A stretch of DNA of 64,000 nucleotides from Sphingomonas psychrotolerans (lineage in GTDB: Bacteria; Pseudomonadota; Alphaproteobacteria; Sphingomonadales; Sphingomonadaceae): contig NZ_CP024923.1 of assembly GCF_002796605.1 (NCBI RefSeq), positions 2,459,001-2,523,000 on the forward strand, read 5' to 3'. This document shows positions 28,350 through 35,726 of the stretch, piece after piece. Made by a program: the position numbers and the translations under genes. Position 1 is the first letter of the stretch. Each line of letters starts with the position of its first letter. The notes below the pieces were generated by a model. It was given only the letters and a program-made list of their open reading frames with translations, did no database searches and was not told the origin of the DNA.

Positions 28350-28967
28350 GTGGCGGACAGCCAGCCGAGAAAGGATCGACCCAATGCCCGGTTCCACGGT
28401 CGCGTGGAGGCGCCGGGGAGGTTGTGCGCCGAGCCCGGCTGTTCCGAGCCAGGCGAGTTTCGCGCGCCGCCGCTCGAAGGCACCGGTCGCCCCGGCGACG
28501 GCCCGCCGCCGTTCCGCTGGATGTGCCTCGATCATGTCCGCGCGTTCAATTCGGGCTATAATTTCTTCAAGGGCATGAGCCCCGACGAGATCAACGACGC
28601 GCAGCGCCCTTTTGCGGGCTGGGAGCGCGAGACCCGCGCGTTCAACGCCACCGGCGGCGCCGACCGGCCGCCGCGCTGGGCCGACTTCGCCGATCCGCTC
28701 GACGCAATCAACGCACGCTTCCGCGATCGCATGAAGGACCGGGCCGAGCGCAAGGACGGCAAACCGCTATCCGGCAAGGACCGCGATGCGATGCACGCGC
28801 TGGCGCTCGAGATCGATGCCGACCGGATGGCGCTGCGCAAGCGCTATTCCGAGCTTGTCCGCCGCTACCACCCCGATCGCAACGGCGGCGACCGCGGCTT
28901 TGAGGGCAAACTTCAGGAGGTCATCGCCGCCTATCAGCACCTCAAGAGCGCGCCCGCCTTCGCCTAG
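28350..28967 (+). CDS. J-domain protein with C-terminal J domain
   Basis: This is a 205-residue co-chaperone-like protein. Unlike DnaJ, the J domain is at the C-terminus (about residues 140-200), with HPD in VRRYHPDRNGGDRGFEGKLQEV. The N-terminal half has a CAEPGCSEPGEFRAP and WMCLDHVRAFN segment with Cys/His that could bind zinc. GTG 28350 follows CGAGGGAAA. This family normally sits between bolA and cobS in alphaproteobacteria. Here a ten-gene operon and its regulator separate it from cobS, and it overlaps the last gene of that operon by 4 bp. Confidence 0.88.
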   Translation: MADSQPRKDRPNARFHGRVEAPGRLCAEPGCSEPGEFRAPPLEGTGRPGDGPPPFRWMCLDHVRAFNSGYNFFKGMSPDEINDAQRPFAGWERETRAFNATGGADRPPRWADFADPLDAINARFRDRMKDRAERKDGKPLSGKDRDAMHALALEIDADRMALRKRYSELVRRYHPDRNGGDRGFEGKLQEVIAAYQHLKSAPAFA

Positions 28968-29623
28968 CCTTCGCGCTTCATCCGTTCCTGCCGCGCCTGC
29001 TCGCGGGCGCTCGGTTCCGCCATCTGGAAGCTGCCGATCGGCACCGCGCCAGCCGGTTCGTAGGTCGCGATCGTCACCCCGGTGGTGCTGACCTGCTGCT
29101 CGATCAGCTTGAGCGCGAAGGATGGCGTGCCGTCGCCGAACAGCCGTTTGCCGCCGCCGAGCACGACGGGGAAGGTCATCACGAACAGCCGATCGATCAG
29201 CCCCGCGGCGAATAGCCCCGGATAGAGCGTGGTGCTGCCCTGGATCAGGATGTCGGGTCCTTCGCCCACCTTGATGTCGGCGACCGCTTCGATGCTGCTG
29301 ACGCGATGGCTATTCTGCCATTCGAGCGGTGCATCGCCGCGAGTCAGCACATATTTATTGGCCTTGTCGAAGGCCGGACCGATCGGATCGTCGGGGCCGA
29401 CATAGGGCCAGTGCGCCGCGAAAATCTCCCACGTCTTGCGCCCGAGCAGCAAATCGAACGGGCCGCCGAACAGCGCATCCATCGTGTTGCCCATCGCCTC
29501 GTCCCAGAAGGTCGCCGACCAGCCGCCGAGCGCGAAGCCACCGGTCCAGTCCTCGCTCGGCCCGCCCGGCGCCTGCATCACGCCGTCGAGCGACTGAAAC
29601 ACCCCGCCGATGATCTTACGCAT
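28964..29623 (-). CDS. Dihydrofolate reductase family protein (RibD C-terminal type)
   Basis: This 219-residue protein has the RibD C-terminal/DHFR-like fold, expected to bind NADPH. Visible motifs are RKIIGGVFQSLDGVMQAPGG, the LLLGRKTWEIFAAHWPY segment, DILIQGSTTLYPGLF and FPVVLGGGKRLF. It is not a folate-pathway gene by context. It is the last gene of the minus-strand operon that starts with DUF899 at 34870, overlapping the upstream SRPBCC gene by 8 bp. The real substrate is unknown. The C-terminus is strongly charged (REQARQERMKREG). Confidence 0.88.
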   Translation of the reverse strand: MRKIIGGVFQSLDGVMQAPGGPSEDWTGGFALGGWSATFWDEAMGNTMDALFGGPFDLLLGRKTWEIFAAHWPYVGPDDPIGPAFDKANKYVLTRGDAPLEWQNSHRVSSIEAVADIKVGEGPDILIQGSTTLYPGLFAAGLIDRLFVMTFPVVLGGGKRLFGDGTPSFALKLIEQQVSTTGVTIATYEPAGAVPIGSFQMAEPSAREQARQERMKREG

Positions 29624-30092
29624 CGACCGTCTCGGCGATCCGCCTCGCCACCGCTTCGAGCTGATCGGCAGCCACGCCCCAGCCCAGTTCGAACCCCATC
29701 AATTTGTGCTGCTCATAGGTCTCGTCGGACCAGTGGCGGGCGCTTCCCCGGTACAGGGTCTTGTCGCCCTCCGGCGTGAACTCCCATGTGCCGACCATGA
29801 ACGGATCGCTGGGCACCCAGCCCTGTTTGAAGGCATCGGTCCAGACGATCTTGCGGCCGGGAATGACCTCGAGGGTCACGCCCTCGATCACATTCTCCTC
29901 GCCGTTCGGGCCGCGCATGATCATCGCGGTACGGCCGCCCGGGCGGAGATCCCGCTCGATCAACTCGGTGGTCCACGGCCTCGGGCACCACCATTCCTCG
30001 AGATGACCGGTCCACGCCTTCCACACCGCATCGATCGGCGCGTCGATGCGCTTCTCGACCGAAAGCTCCCGGGTTTCGTCATTGGCGGGCAT
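29616..30092 (-). CDS. SRPBCC (AHSA1-type) domain protein
   Basis: This soluble 158-residue protein has the START/Bet v1-like fold that forms a deep hydrophobic pocket. The AHSA1 pattern is clear: VEKRIDAPIDAVWKAWTGHLEEWWCPRPW, RPGGRTAMIMRGPNGEE, then the C-terminal helix. Such proteins bind small hydrophobic ligands or act as unusual hydrolases. ATG 30092 is the first in-frame methionine of the domain and lies 10 bp after the GST stop. It is the ninth gene of the detoxification-type operon and overlaps the DHFR-like gene. Confidence 0.88.
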   Translation of the reverse strand: MPANDETRELSVEKRIDAPIDAVWKAWTGHLEEWWCPRPWTTELIERDLRPGGRTAMIMRGPNGEENVIEGVTLEVIPGRKIVWTDAFKQGWVPSDPFMVGTWEFTPEGDKTLYRGSARHWSDETYEQHKLMGFELGWGVAADQLEAVARRIAETVDA

Positions 30093-30102
30093 TTCTTTCT
30101 CC

Positions 30103-30756
30103 TCAATCTCGCTCGGGGGCGCCCAGCGGGAAATAGGCGCGATAGGGCCGCGCCTCGTCGATCGCGCGCGCGACCGAGGGCCGGGCGAGCAGCCGCGCGC
30201 GATAGCCCCCCAAATTGGCCAGCGCCTCGGGGATCGGATCGACCCAATCGGCGTAGAAGAGCGACGGCGCCGCTGCGCAGTCGGCGAGCGAGAAGGCGCC
30301 CGCCACCGCCCATTCGCGCCCCTCCATCCAGCCATCGAGCCACGCATAGCTCTTCTGCAGCGCCGCCTTGGCCTGCTCGACTTCCACGGGGTCGTGACGC
30401 TCGGGGCCACGCAGCGCGTCGGCGACCACGCGCTGCATCTGGCCCATAACATGGTTGTCGAAGATGCGGTCGAGCATCCGCACCTCGAGCCCCGCGTCGC
30501 CCTCCGGGATGAAGGTAACCGGACCCGGGTGATGGCGCTGAAGATGCTCGATGATCACGCTCGATTCCATTACCGGCCGGCCGTCGTCCACGAGCAGCGG
30601 GAATTTGCCGATCGGCCAGAGCCGGCCGAATTCGGCGCCATTCTCGGGAAACTCCTGCTCGAGGATGCGATATTTGAACGGCGTGGCGTTCTCGTAGAGC
30701 GGGATCAGCACCTTCCAGCAATAAGACGAGAAGGGGTGCGCGTAGAGCTCAAGCAT
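30103..30756 (-). CDS. Glutathione S-transferase family protein
   Basis: This cytoplasmic 217-residue GST starts MLELYAHPFSSYCWKVLIPLYE with an active-site Ser/Cys segment (SSYCWK). Next come GKFPLLVDDGRPVMESSVIIEHL of the glutathione-binding fold and a helical C-terminal domain (about 90-215). It starts at ATG 30756, sharing one base with the stop of the VOC gene, and lies within the minus-strand operon. A role in glutathione conjugation or reduction of electrophiles is a family inference. The operon holds a second, different GST-like protein. Confidence 0.9.
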   Translation of the reverse strand: MLELYAHPFSSYCWKVLIPLYENATPFKYRILEQEFPENGAEFGRLWPIGKFPLLVDDGRPVMESSVIIEHLQRHHPGPVTFIPEGDAGLEVRMLDRIFDNHVMGQMQRVVADALRGPERHDPVEVEQAKAALQKSYAWLDGWMEGREWAVAGAFSLADCAAAPSLFYADWVDPIPEALANLGGYRARLLARPSVARAIDEARPYRAYFPLGAPERD

Positions 30757-31532
30757 CAGCCGCGCGACCCCACCACGCCGAACCTCGCACCGGCCGGATC
30801 GGCCGCATAGATGACGAAATCGCCGCCGGGCACTTCCATCGGACCTTGCCTGATGCTGCCGCCGGCCTCCTCGATGCGCTGCTTCGCCCCGTCGATATCG
30901 CCGACGCGGAAGAAATAATTCCACCCCGGCGTCTCGCCCGGCGCGACCTTCATCACCGCGCCGATCATGCCGCCGTCATGGCCGAGAAAGCTGTAATCGC
31001 CCATCTCGCCCATCGGCATCGCGCCGTCCTTCTTCCAGCCGAATTGCTCACCGTAAAAGGCAAGCGCGGCCTGATCGTCGCTGGTCTGGAGCTCGTTCCA
31101 TTCGCCGTGCCCAGGCACCATGCGCTTGAACGCGGTGCTCGCCTCGGGGCTGGCGCCCTTCATCACATAGAAGGTCACGCCCTGCGGATCGGCGACCATC
31201 GCCATCCGGCCAACCCCCTCCATCGTGGTCGGCGGCATGTGGATGCCGCCGCCGGCCGCGGCGATCTTCGCCGCCGCGGCATCGACATCGTCCACCCCGA
31301 TATAGCTGAACCAGCGCGGCTCGGGCGGCGCGCCCTCGGGGGTCTTCATCATGCCCGCAACGCCCTGCCCGTCGGGCGCCAGATAGACGTGATAATTCTC
31401 CGGGCCCTCGGCCGTGGCGCCGGGGCAGCCGCCGTCCTGCCACCCGACTACCTTTTGATAGAAGGCGCCGGCGGCATCGGGGTCACCGGTGATCAGCTCG
31501 TACCAGATCGGGGTTCCGTGCGGGTCGGTCAT
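30756..31532 (-). CDS. VOC family protein with two glyoxalase-like domains
   Basis: This 258-residue protein carries two vicinal-oxygen-chelate repeats: about residues 5-125 (GTPIWYELITGDPDAAGAFYQKVVGW) and 135-256 (GEWNELQTSDDQAALAFYGEQFGW). Each has the typical alternation ending in PQGVTFYVM and PAGARFGVV. VOC proteins use a metal to open, isomerise or bind small molecules, and several give resistance to toxins. It overlaps the GST gene by one base and lies 14 bp after the tandem DUF1428 gene. Confidence 0.9.
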   Translation of the reverse strand: MTDPHGTPIWYELITGDPDAAGAFYQKVVGWQDGGCPGATAEGPENYHVYLAPDGQGVAGMMKTPEGAPPEPRWFSYIGVDDVDAAAAKIAAAGGGIHMPPTTMEGVGRMAMVADPQGVTFYVMKGASPEASTAFKRMVPGHGEWNELQTSDDQAALAFYGEQFGWKKDGAMPMGEMGDYSFLGHDGGMIGAVMKVAPGETPGWNYFFRVGDIDGAKQRIEEAGGSIRQGPMEVPGGDFVIYAADPAGARFGVVGSRG

Positions 31533-31546
31533 CGTCCGTCTCCTGC

Positions 31547-32272
31547 TCAGGCCAGCTTTTGGTCGAGGATCGGCGCGAACCCGCCCCACATCATGCGCTT
31601 GCCGTCGAACGGCATCGCGCCGTCGGGCTTCATGCGCTCGTCTTCCATCATCTTCGGCCAGGCGGCGTCGCGGGTCGCCTTGTCGGGCCATTCGACCCAC
31701 GAATAGACCACGCGCTCACCCTCTTCGCGCAACGTGGCGCGGTTATAGTCGGTGACCTTGCCGGCCGGAATATCCTCACTCCAGGCCTCGACCACGCGCA
31801 GCGCGCCATATTCCCGGAAAATGCCGGCCGCCTTTTCGGCCATCGCGCGATAGGCATCCTCATTGTCCGCGGGGACAGGCAAGACGTAGCCGTCGAGATA
31901 TCCCATGCCGCCCGGCGCGCCCTGCTCCACGATCGAATCGAAGCCGGCGAAGATCATCCGGCTGCCGTCGAACGGCATGTCCTTCATCATCTCGGCGGCC
32001 TGTGGATCGTTCATCATCTTCTCGCCCGCGGCGAGGCCAGTCGCCTTGTCAGGATATTCGATCCAGCTGAACAGCACGGTCTCGTCGGGCGTGGCCTGCA
32101 CCGCCTTCTTGAGATCGTTGAGCTTGCCGTCGGGTACGTCATCGCCCCAGGCCTCGACCATGCGGGTCGCGCCGAGCTTGCGGAACAGATCGGCAGCCTC
32201 GATGGCGTGCGCGAGATAGGCTTCCTTGTTCGCGGTTGGGACCGGGGTTACGAAACCATCGACATAAGTCAT
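31547..32272 (-). CDS. Tandem DUF1428 protein
   Basis: The 241-residue protein is two copies of the roughly 120-residue DUF1428 domain, an alpha-beta barrel family of unknown function. Copy one begins TYVDGFVTPVPTANKEAYL and copy two GYLDGYVLPVPADNEDAYR. The shared blocks VEAWGDDVPDGK / VEAWSEDIPAGK and MPFDGSRMIFAGF / MPFDGKRMMWGGF show the duplication. DUF1428 proteins are usually single-domain dimers, so this fusion probably encodes a built-in dimer. It is the sixth gene of the operon, between a GST and a VOC gene. Confidence 0.9.
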   Translation of the reverse strand: MTYVDGFVTPVPTANKEAYLAHAIEAADLFRKLGATRMVEAWGDDVPDGKLNDLKKAVQATPDETVLFSWIEYPDKATGLAAGEKMMNDPQAAEMMKDMPFDGSRMIFAGFDSIVEQGAPGGMGYLDGYVLPVPADNEDAYRAMAEKAAGIFREYGALRVVEAWSEDIPAGKVTDYNRATLREEGERVVYSWVEWPDKATRDAAWPKMMEDERMKPDGAMPFDGKRMMWGGFAPILDQKLA

Positions 32273-32287
32273 CGTCTCTCTCCTTGA

Positions 32288-32941
32288 TTATGCCGCCACC
32301 GGCTCGGGCCGGAAGTCGGCTAGTTGCGCGGCGAGCGCGCGCTGGAATGCAGGGCGTGCAGTGCCCCGCGCGACATAGTCGGCGAGCCGCGGGCGGCTCG
32401 ACATCAGGTCCGCGTGATCGGCGTTGCGCAGCACGGTGACCATCGCGATGTCCGCAACGCTGAACGCATCGCCCAGCCATTCGCGGCCGCCCAGCGCCTC
32501 CATTAGTCCGTCGAGCCGTTTGCCAGTGTCTTTGAGCAGGCTGGGCTTGCGCAACTTCGCCCATTCCTCGCCGGCCGAGAAGATCTCGACATTGGCGAGC
32601 TCGAACAGCCACGGCTCGACGCTGTTGAGCGCGGCGAACAGCCAGGCGATCGCAGTCGCGCGCGCCTGCGGCTCGCGCGGCAGCAGGCGTTCGTCGCGCT
32701 CGCCGAGATGGAGCAGGATCGCGCCGCTCTCGAACAATTGGACGTCATTATCGTGCAGCACCGGGACCTGGCCCCAGGGCTGTTCGTGGAAATAGGCGGC
32801 GGGCTTGGGCGGGACCGGGCTGAGCAGCCGCATCGTATAAGCCAGCCCCACTTCCTCACACGCCCAGCGCGGGCGGAGATCGCGAACATAGCCGCGCGCG
32901 AAATCGGGCACCCAGTTGAACCCGCTGATCTCGATCGACAT
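32288..32941 (-). CDS. Glutathione S-transferase family protein
   Basis: This second GST-like protein of the operon has 217 residues. I set ATG 32941 by a GAGGAG site 7 bp upstream; another ATG two codons earlier is too close to it. The N-terminal fold shows WACEEVGLAYTMRLLSP, GQVPVLHDNDVQLFESGAILLHLGER and a helical C-terminal domain with LGDAFSVADIAMVTVL. The usual catalytic Ser/Cys/Tyr is replaced by a region rich in Asp/Arg (GFNWVPDFARGYVRDLRP). It may therefore bind glutathione or a substrate without classical catalysis. Confidence 0.85.
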   Translation of the reverse strand: MSIEISGFNWVPDFARGYVRDLRPRWACEEVGLAYTMRLLSPVPPKPAAYFHEQPWGQVPVLHDNDVQLFESGAILLHLGERDERLLPREPQARATAIAWLFAALNSVEPWLFELANVEIFSAGEEWAKLRKPSLLKDTGKRLDGLMEALGGREWLGDAFSVADIAMVTVLRNADHADLMSSRPRLADYVARGTARPAFQRALAAQLADFRPEPVAA

Positions 32942-32952
32942 CGGCATCCTCC

Positions 32953-33435
32953 TCAACCTGCGTTCGCCGCGGCTTCGATCGCCGCGATATCGATCTTCTT
33001 CATCGTCATCATCGCTTCGAAGGCCCGGCGTCCGCGATCGGGATCATCGCCGAAAGCGAGCTCGATCAGGCGGCGCGGCGTGATCTGCCACGAGAAGCCC
33101 CATTTGTCCTTGCACCAGCCGCACATGCTCTCGGCACCGCCATTGCCGATGATCGCGTTCCACAGCCGGTCGGTCTCTTCCTGATCCTCGGTGAGGATCT
33201 GGAACGACACGCTCTCGTTCGGCGTGAAATTGGGCCCGCCGTTGAGCGCCGCATAAGTCTGTCCGGCAAGCGTGAACTCGACGACGATCGCCTCGCCTTC
33301 CTTGCCGCTGGGGTTGTCACCCGGCGCGCGCGCGACCTTATCCACGCGACTGTCGGGCAGCAGCGAGACGTAGAAATTGGCGGCCTCCTCTCCGGTCTTG
33401 TTGAACCAGAGAACCGGGGTGATCTTCTGTGCCAT
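32953..33435 (-). CDS. VOC family protein, PhnB/3-demethylubiquinone-9-methyltransferase-like type
   Basis: This 160-residue VOC protein belongs to the branch often labelled PhnB-like. It opens AQKITPVLWFNKTGEEAANFYVSLLPDSRVD and continues with FTLAGQTYAALNGGPNFTPNESVSFQI. The WGFSWQITPRRLIEL segment and a C-terminal helix with repeated methionines (EAMMTMKKIDIAAIE) follow. Two ATGs stand side by side at 33438 and 33435 behind a GAGGAGAGGA site; I use the second. It lies in the middle of the operon, 22 bp after DUF4287. Enzymatic function is unknown. Confidence 0.85.
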   Translation of the reverse strand: MAQKITPVLWFNKTGEEAANFYVSLLPDSRVDKVARAPGDNPSGKEGEAIVVEFTLAGQTYAALNGGPNFTPNESVSFQILTEDQEETDRLWNAIIGNGGAESMCGWCKDKWGFSWQITPRRLIELAFGDDPDRGRRAFEAMMTMKKIDIAAIEAAANAG

Positions 33436-33457
33436 CATTCCTCTCCTCGGGCGACGT

Positions 33458-33688
33458 TCAGGCGTCGCCTTCCTTCTTGATGCCCTTGAGCAAGGCGACG
33501 ATCGCCATCGCGTGGCCATGGCCGAGCGCGAATTGCTCCTTGAGATCCGCGACGATCATGCCGGCCTTGACGTCTGGCCGCAGCTTGCCCTCGGCGAGCC
33601 ACTCCTTCGACGCGGCATATGCGCGGAAGTCCGCCGGGCTCTTCCCCGTCTTGGCCTCGATGTTGGTCAGATACCCCTGGAACGACAT
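33458..33688 (-). CDS. DUF4287 domain protein
   Basis: This is a 76-residue helical protein of unknown function. The start is ATG 33688, with GAGGAG 6 bp upstream. The DUF4287 signature is clear: MSFQGYLTNIEAKTGKSPADFRAY, followed by GKLRPDVKAGMIVADLKEQFALGHGHAMAIVALLKG. The last part resembles domains found beside DUF5655 or in small stand-alone proteins associated with toxin and stress responses. It is the third gene of the operon. Confidence 0.85.
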   Translation of the reverse strand: MSFQGYLTNIEAKTGKSPADFRAYAASKEWLAEGKLRPDVKAGMIVADLKEQFALGHGHAMAIVALLKGIKKEGDA

Positions 33689-33698
33689 GGCATCCTCC

Positions 33699-34139
33699 TC
33701 AGGCGGGTTCGTGCGCGGGACCGTCGGCATGCGCCGCCATCGCCGCCTCCATGTCCATATACATCGGCTCGAAGATGTGGCCGTCGGGATCCTCGAAGCT
33801 GCGGCCGTACATGAAGCCCATGTCCTGCTTCTCCCGAACGTCGCCTTTGCCGCCCGCCGCCGCCGCCTTCTCGACGATCGCGTCGACCGCCGCGCGGCTG
33901 TCGCGCGAGATGCAGATCAGCACCTCGGTGGTCGCATGCGCGTCGGCGATCGGCTTCGCCGTGAAGGTTTTGAAGAAGTCGTGCGACAGGATCATGAACA
34001 CGATCTCGTCCGAAAGCTGCATCGCGCTGGCGACTTCGTTGCTGAAGCGCGGATCCTTGGTGCAGCCAATCGCCTCGTAGAAGGCGGTCGACTTCGCCAC
34101 GTCCTTCACGGGCAGGTTCACGAAGATCATCTGCGGCAT
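33699..34139 (-). CDS. VOC family protein
   Basis: This single-domain 146-residue VOC protein starts MPQMIFVNLPVKDVAKSTAFYEAIGC and continues to SFEDPDGHIFEPMYMDM, where the final Glu is a typical metal ligand. It has no signal peptide. It resembles glyoxalase-like proteins of unknown substrate found beside DUF899 and DUF1428 genes in many alphaproteobacteria. It is the second gene of the minus-strand operon, 20 bp after DUF899. Confidence 0.88.
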   Translation of the reverse strand: MPQMIFVNLPVKDVAKSTAFYEAIGCTKDPRFSNEVASAMQLSDEIVFMILSHDFFKTFTAKPIADAHATTEVLICISRDSRAAVDAIVEKAAAAGGKGDVREKQDMGFMYGRSFEDPDGHIFEPMYMDMEAAMAAHADGPAHEPA

Positions 34140-34159
34140 CTTGTCTCTCCTGAGTGTGG

Positions 34160-34870
34160 TTATTTTGCGGGGTAAGTCAGCGACGGATACCAGTCTGCAC
34201 CGCGTCCTTCGGGGGTGGAGTCGAGAATCGTCCAGAGCGGCATCAAATCGGGCGCGCCGCGCGGATCCTGGCCGGGATCGGCGGTGCTGTCGTCCATCTC
34301 GCCAGCCCAGAAGAAGCGGATCGTTCCGTCGCGGCGCGTGAACACCAGCAATTGCGGGATGTCGTCGCCCTCGGGGGTGATCGCGTTATAGTCGCGACTG
34401 AAATCGCCGTTCACGTCCGAATAGAGTGGCAGATGGCGCCAGCCGCGCTCGGCAGCAAAGGCTTCGAGCTTGTCGAGCGGCGAGCGCGCCGTCACTGCGA
34501 GGGCGACGCGCTGCCGGATGTCGAGCGCCTCGCCTTCCCATGCCGAGAGCAGCGACGTGCACATCGGGCACGGCCGCTCGCGCTGCGGCCCGTACATCCA
34601 GGTGTAGACGACCAGCGTCTCCTTGTCGCCGAACAGCTCGGCCAGCGTCACGGCACCTTCGGGACCCTCGAAGCTGTAGTCGCGGGTGACCGCAGGGCCG
34701 GCGGGCAGCGCCCGGCGCTGCTCGGCGACATGCTCGATATGGCGGCGAAGCGCGATCTCCTCGGCAAGCAAAGCCGTCCGCGCGGCGCGATATTCGGCGC
34801 TTTCACCCGCCCAGCGCGCCTCGCAACGTGCGGCGAGGACCTCAGCCGGGGGAAGGATCGTGGCGATCAT
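34160..34870 (-). CDS. DUF899 thioredoxin-like protein, first gene of operon
   Basis: This soluble 236-residue protein of the DUF899 family has a thioredoxin-like fold. The Cys pair is in ERPCPMCTSLLSAWEG, and the segment HLPLYSDVNGDFSRDYNA follows. The family function is unproven. ATG 34870 follows GGAGG at a 9-bp distance. It is the first gene after the divergent promoter shared with the HxlR regulator and heads the ten-gene operon down to 28964. The C-terminus ends in WYPSLTYPAK, as is common in this family. Confidence 0.9.
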   Translation of the reverse strand: MIATILPPAEVLAARCEARWAGESAEYRAARTALLAEEIALRRHIEHVAEQRRALPAGPAVTRDYSFEGPEGAVTLAELFGDKETLVVYTWMYGPQRERPCPMCTSLLSAWEGEALDIRQRVALAVTARSPLDKLEAFAAERGWRHLPLYSDVNGDFSRDYNAITPEGDDIPQLLVFTRRDGTIRFFWAGEMDDSTADPGQDPRGAPDLMPLWTILDSTPEGRGADWYPSLTYPAK

Positions 34871-34911
34871 TGTCTACAACCTCCGCTTGTCCGCTGTCGC
34901 GAATCGCTTTC

Positions 34912-34969
34912 TTGATCCTGATGCGCGATGGAGTTATTAAAAGCAACTATGAAGTCACAAAAAATAACT
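34912..34969. promoter_or_regulatory. Overlapping divergent promoters with inverted-repeat operator
   Basis: On the plus strand TTGATC (34912-34917) and TATTAA (34935-34940) are 17 bp apart. On the minus strand TTGTGA lies 15 bp before TAATAA, pointing at DUF899. The AT-rich stretch stands out from the GC-rich surroundings and holds the inverted pair AGTTATT (34932-34938) and AATAACT (34963-34969). HxlR-type regulators commonly bind such sites between divergent genes. Confidence 0.55.
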
Positions 34970-34987
34970 AACATCGATTTGGGCAAG

Positions 34988-35644
34988 ATGCGCCGCTGGT
35001 ACAAGGACGCGTGCGGGACGGCGCTGGCGATGGACCTGATCGGCGAACGCTGGGCCTTGCTGATCGTGCGCGAGTTGCTGCTCGGGCCGCGGCGCTTCGG
35101 CGAGATCCGCGGCGCGCTCGAAGGGCTGAGCGCCAACATCCTGACCCAGCGGCTCGAAGGGATGGAGAAAGCGGGCATATTGCGGCGCCGCACCCTGCCC
35201 TCCCCCGCCAACGCGCAGGTCTATGAGCTGACCAAATGGGGCCGCGCGCTGGAGGAGCCGATCTTTGCACTCAGCCGCTGGGCGGCGGGATCGCCGGCGC
35301 ACGACGTGACGCTGCCCCTGAGCAATACCGCCTTCATGCTCTCGCTGCGTACGATGATGAACCCTGGTGCGGATCCCGATTTCGCCCCGGATCTCGGCTT
35401 CCGTATCGGCGGCGATCCGTTCCGCGCGAAGATCGTCGACGGGATGCTCGAAATCGAGCGGCGTGACCCCGACGGGGCCGAAGTGATTTTCGCGGGCGAG
35501 CCCTCGAAACTCGCCGCGACCTTCTACGGCTCGGCACCGCTGATCGTCTCGATGCGCGAAGGCCGGGTGACGGTGGCGGGCGACATTGTACTCGGCCAGC
35601 GCTTCGTCGACCTGTTTGGTCTTCCCGTCTTCTCCAACGACTGA
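34988..35644 (+). CDS. HxlR-family regulator with C-terminal SCP2-like domain
   Basis: This winged-helix regulator has 218 residues from ATG 34988. HxlR proteins sense aldehydes, quinones or redox state through an N-terminal Cys, here YKDACGTALAMDLIGERWALLIVREL with Cys9. The recognition helix region is RRFGEIRGALEGLSANILTQRLEGMEKAGIL. A C-terminal domain of about 110 residues, with FRAKIVDGMLEIERRDPDGAEVIFAGEPSKLAATFYG, resembles SCP2-type lipid-binding domains and is unusual for HxlR. Upstream ATGs at 34928 and 34949 fall in or before the predicted promoter, which is why I reject them. It very likely controls the divergent operon and itself. Confidence 0.87.
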   Translation: MRRWYKDACGTALAMDLIGERWALLIVRELLLGPRRFGEIRGALEGLSANILTQRLEGMEKAGILRRRTLPSPANAQVYELTKWGRALEEPIFALSRWAAGSPAHDVTLPLSNTAFMLSLRTMMNPGADPDFAPDLGFRIGGDPFRAKIVDGMLEIERRDPDGAEVIFAGEPSKLAATFYGSAPLIVSMREGRVTVAGDIVLGQRFVDLFGLPVFSND

Positions 35645-35726
35645 TAGGCGGAGGCCCCCTGCGCTTTGACGTTGCGGTGCGGCAAACGCTTCACCAATGC
35701 GCCAGGCGTTCTTGCAGGAAGCAATG

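Noticed and set aside
34928..34949. ATG 34928 or 34949 as the HxlR start
   Set aside because: Both lie in or just before the AT-rich promoter patch, with poor ribosome sites. They would add an N-terminus unlike the family; ATG 34988 places the conserved Cys at residue 9.
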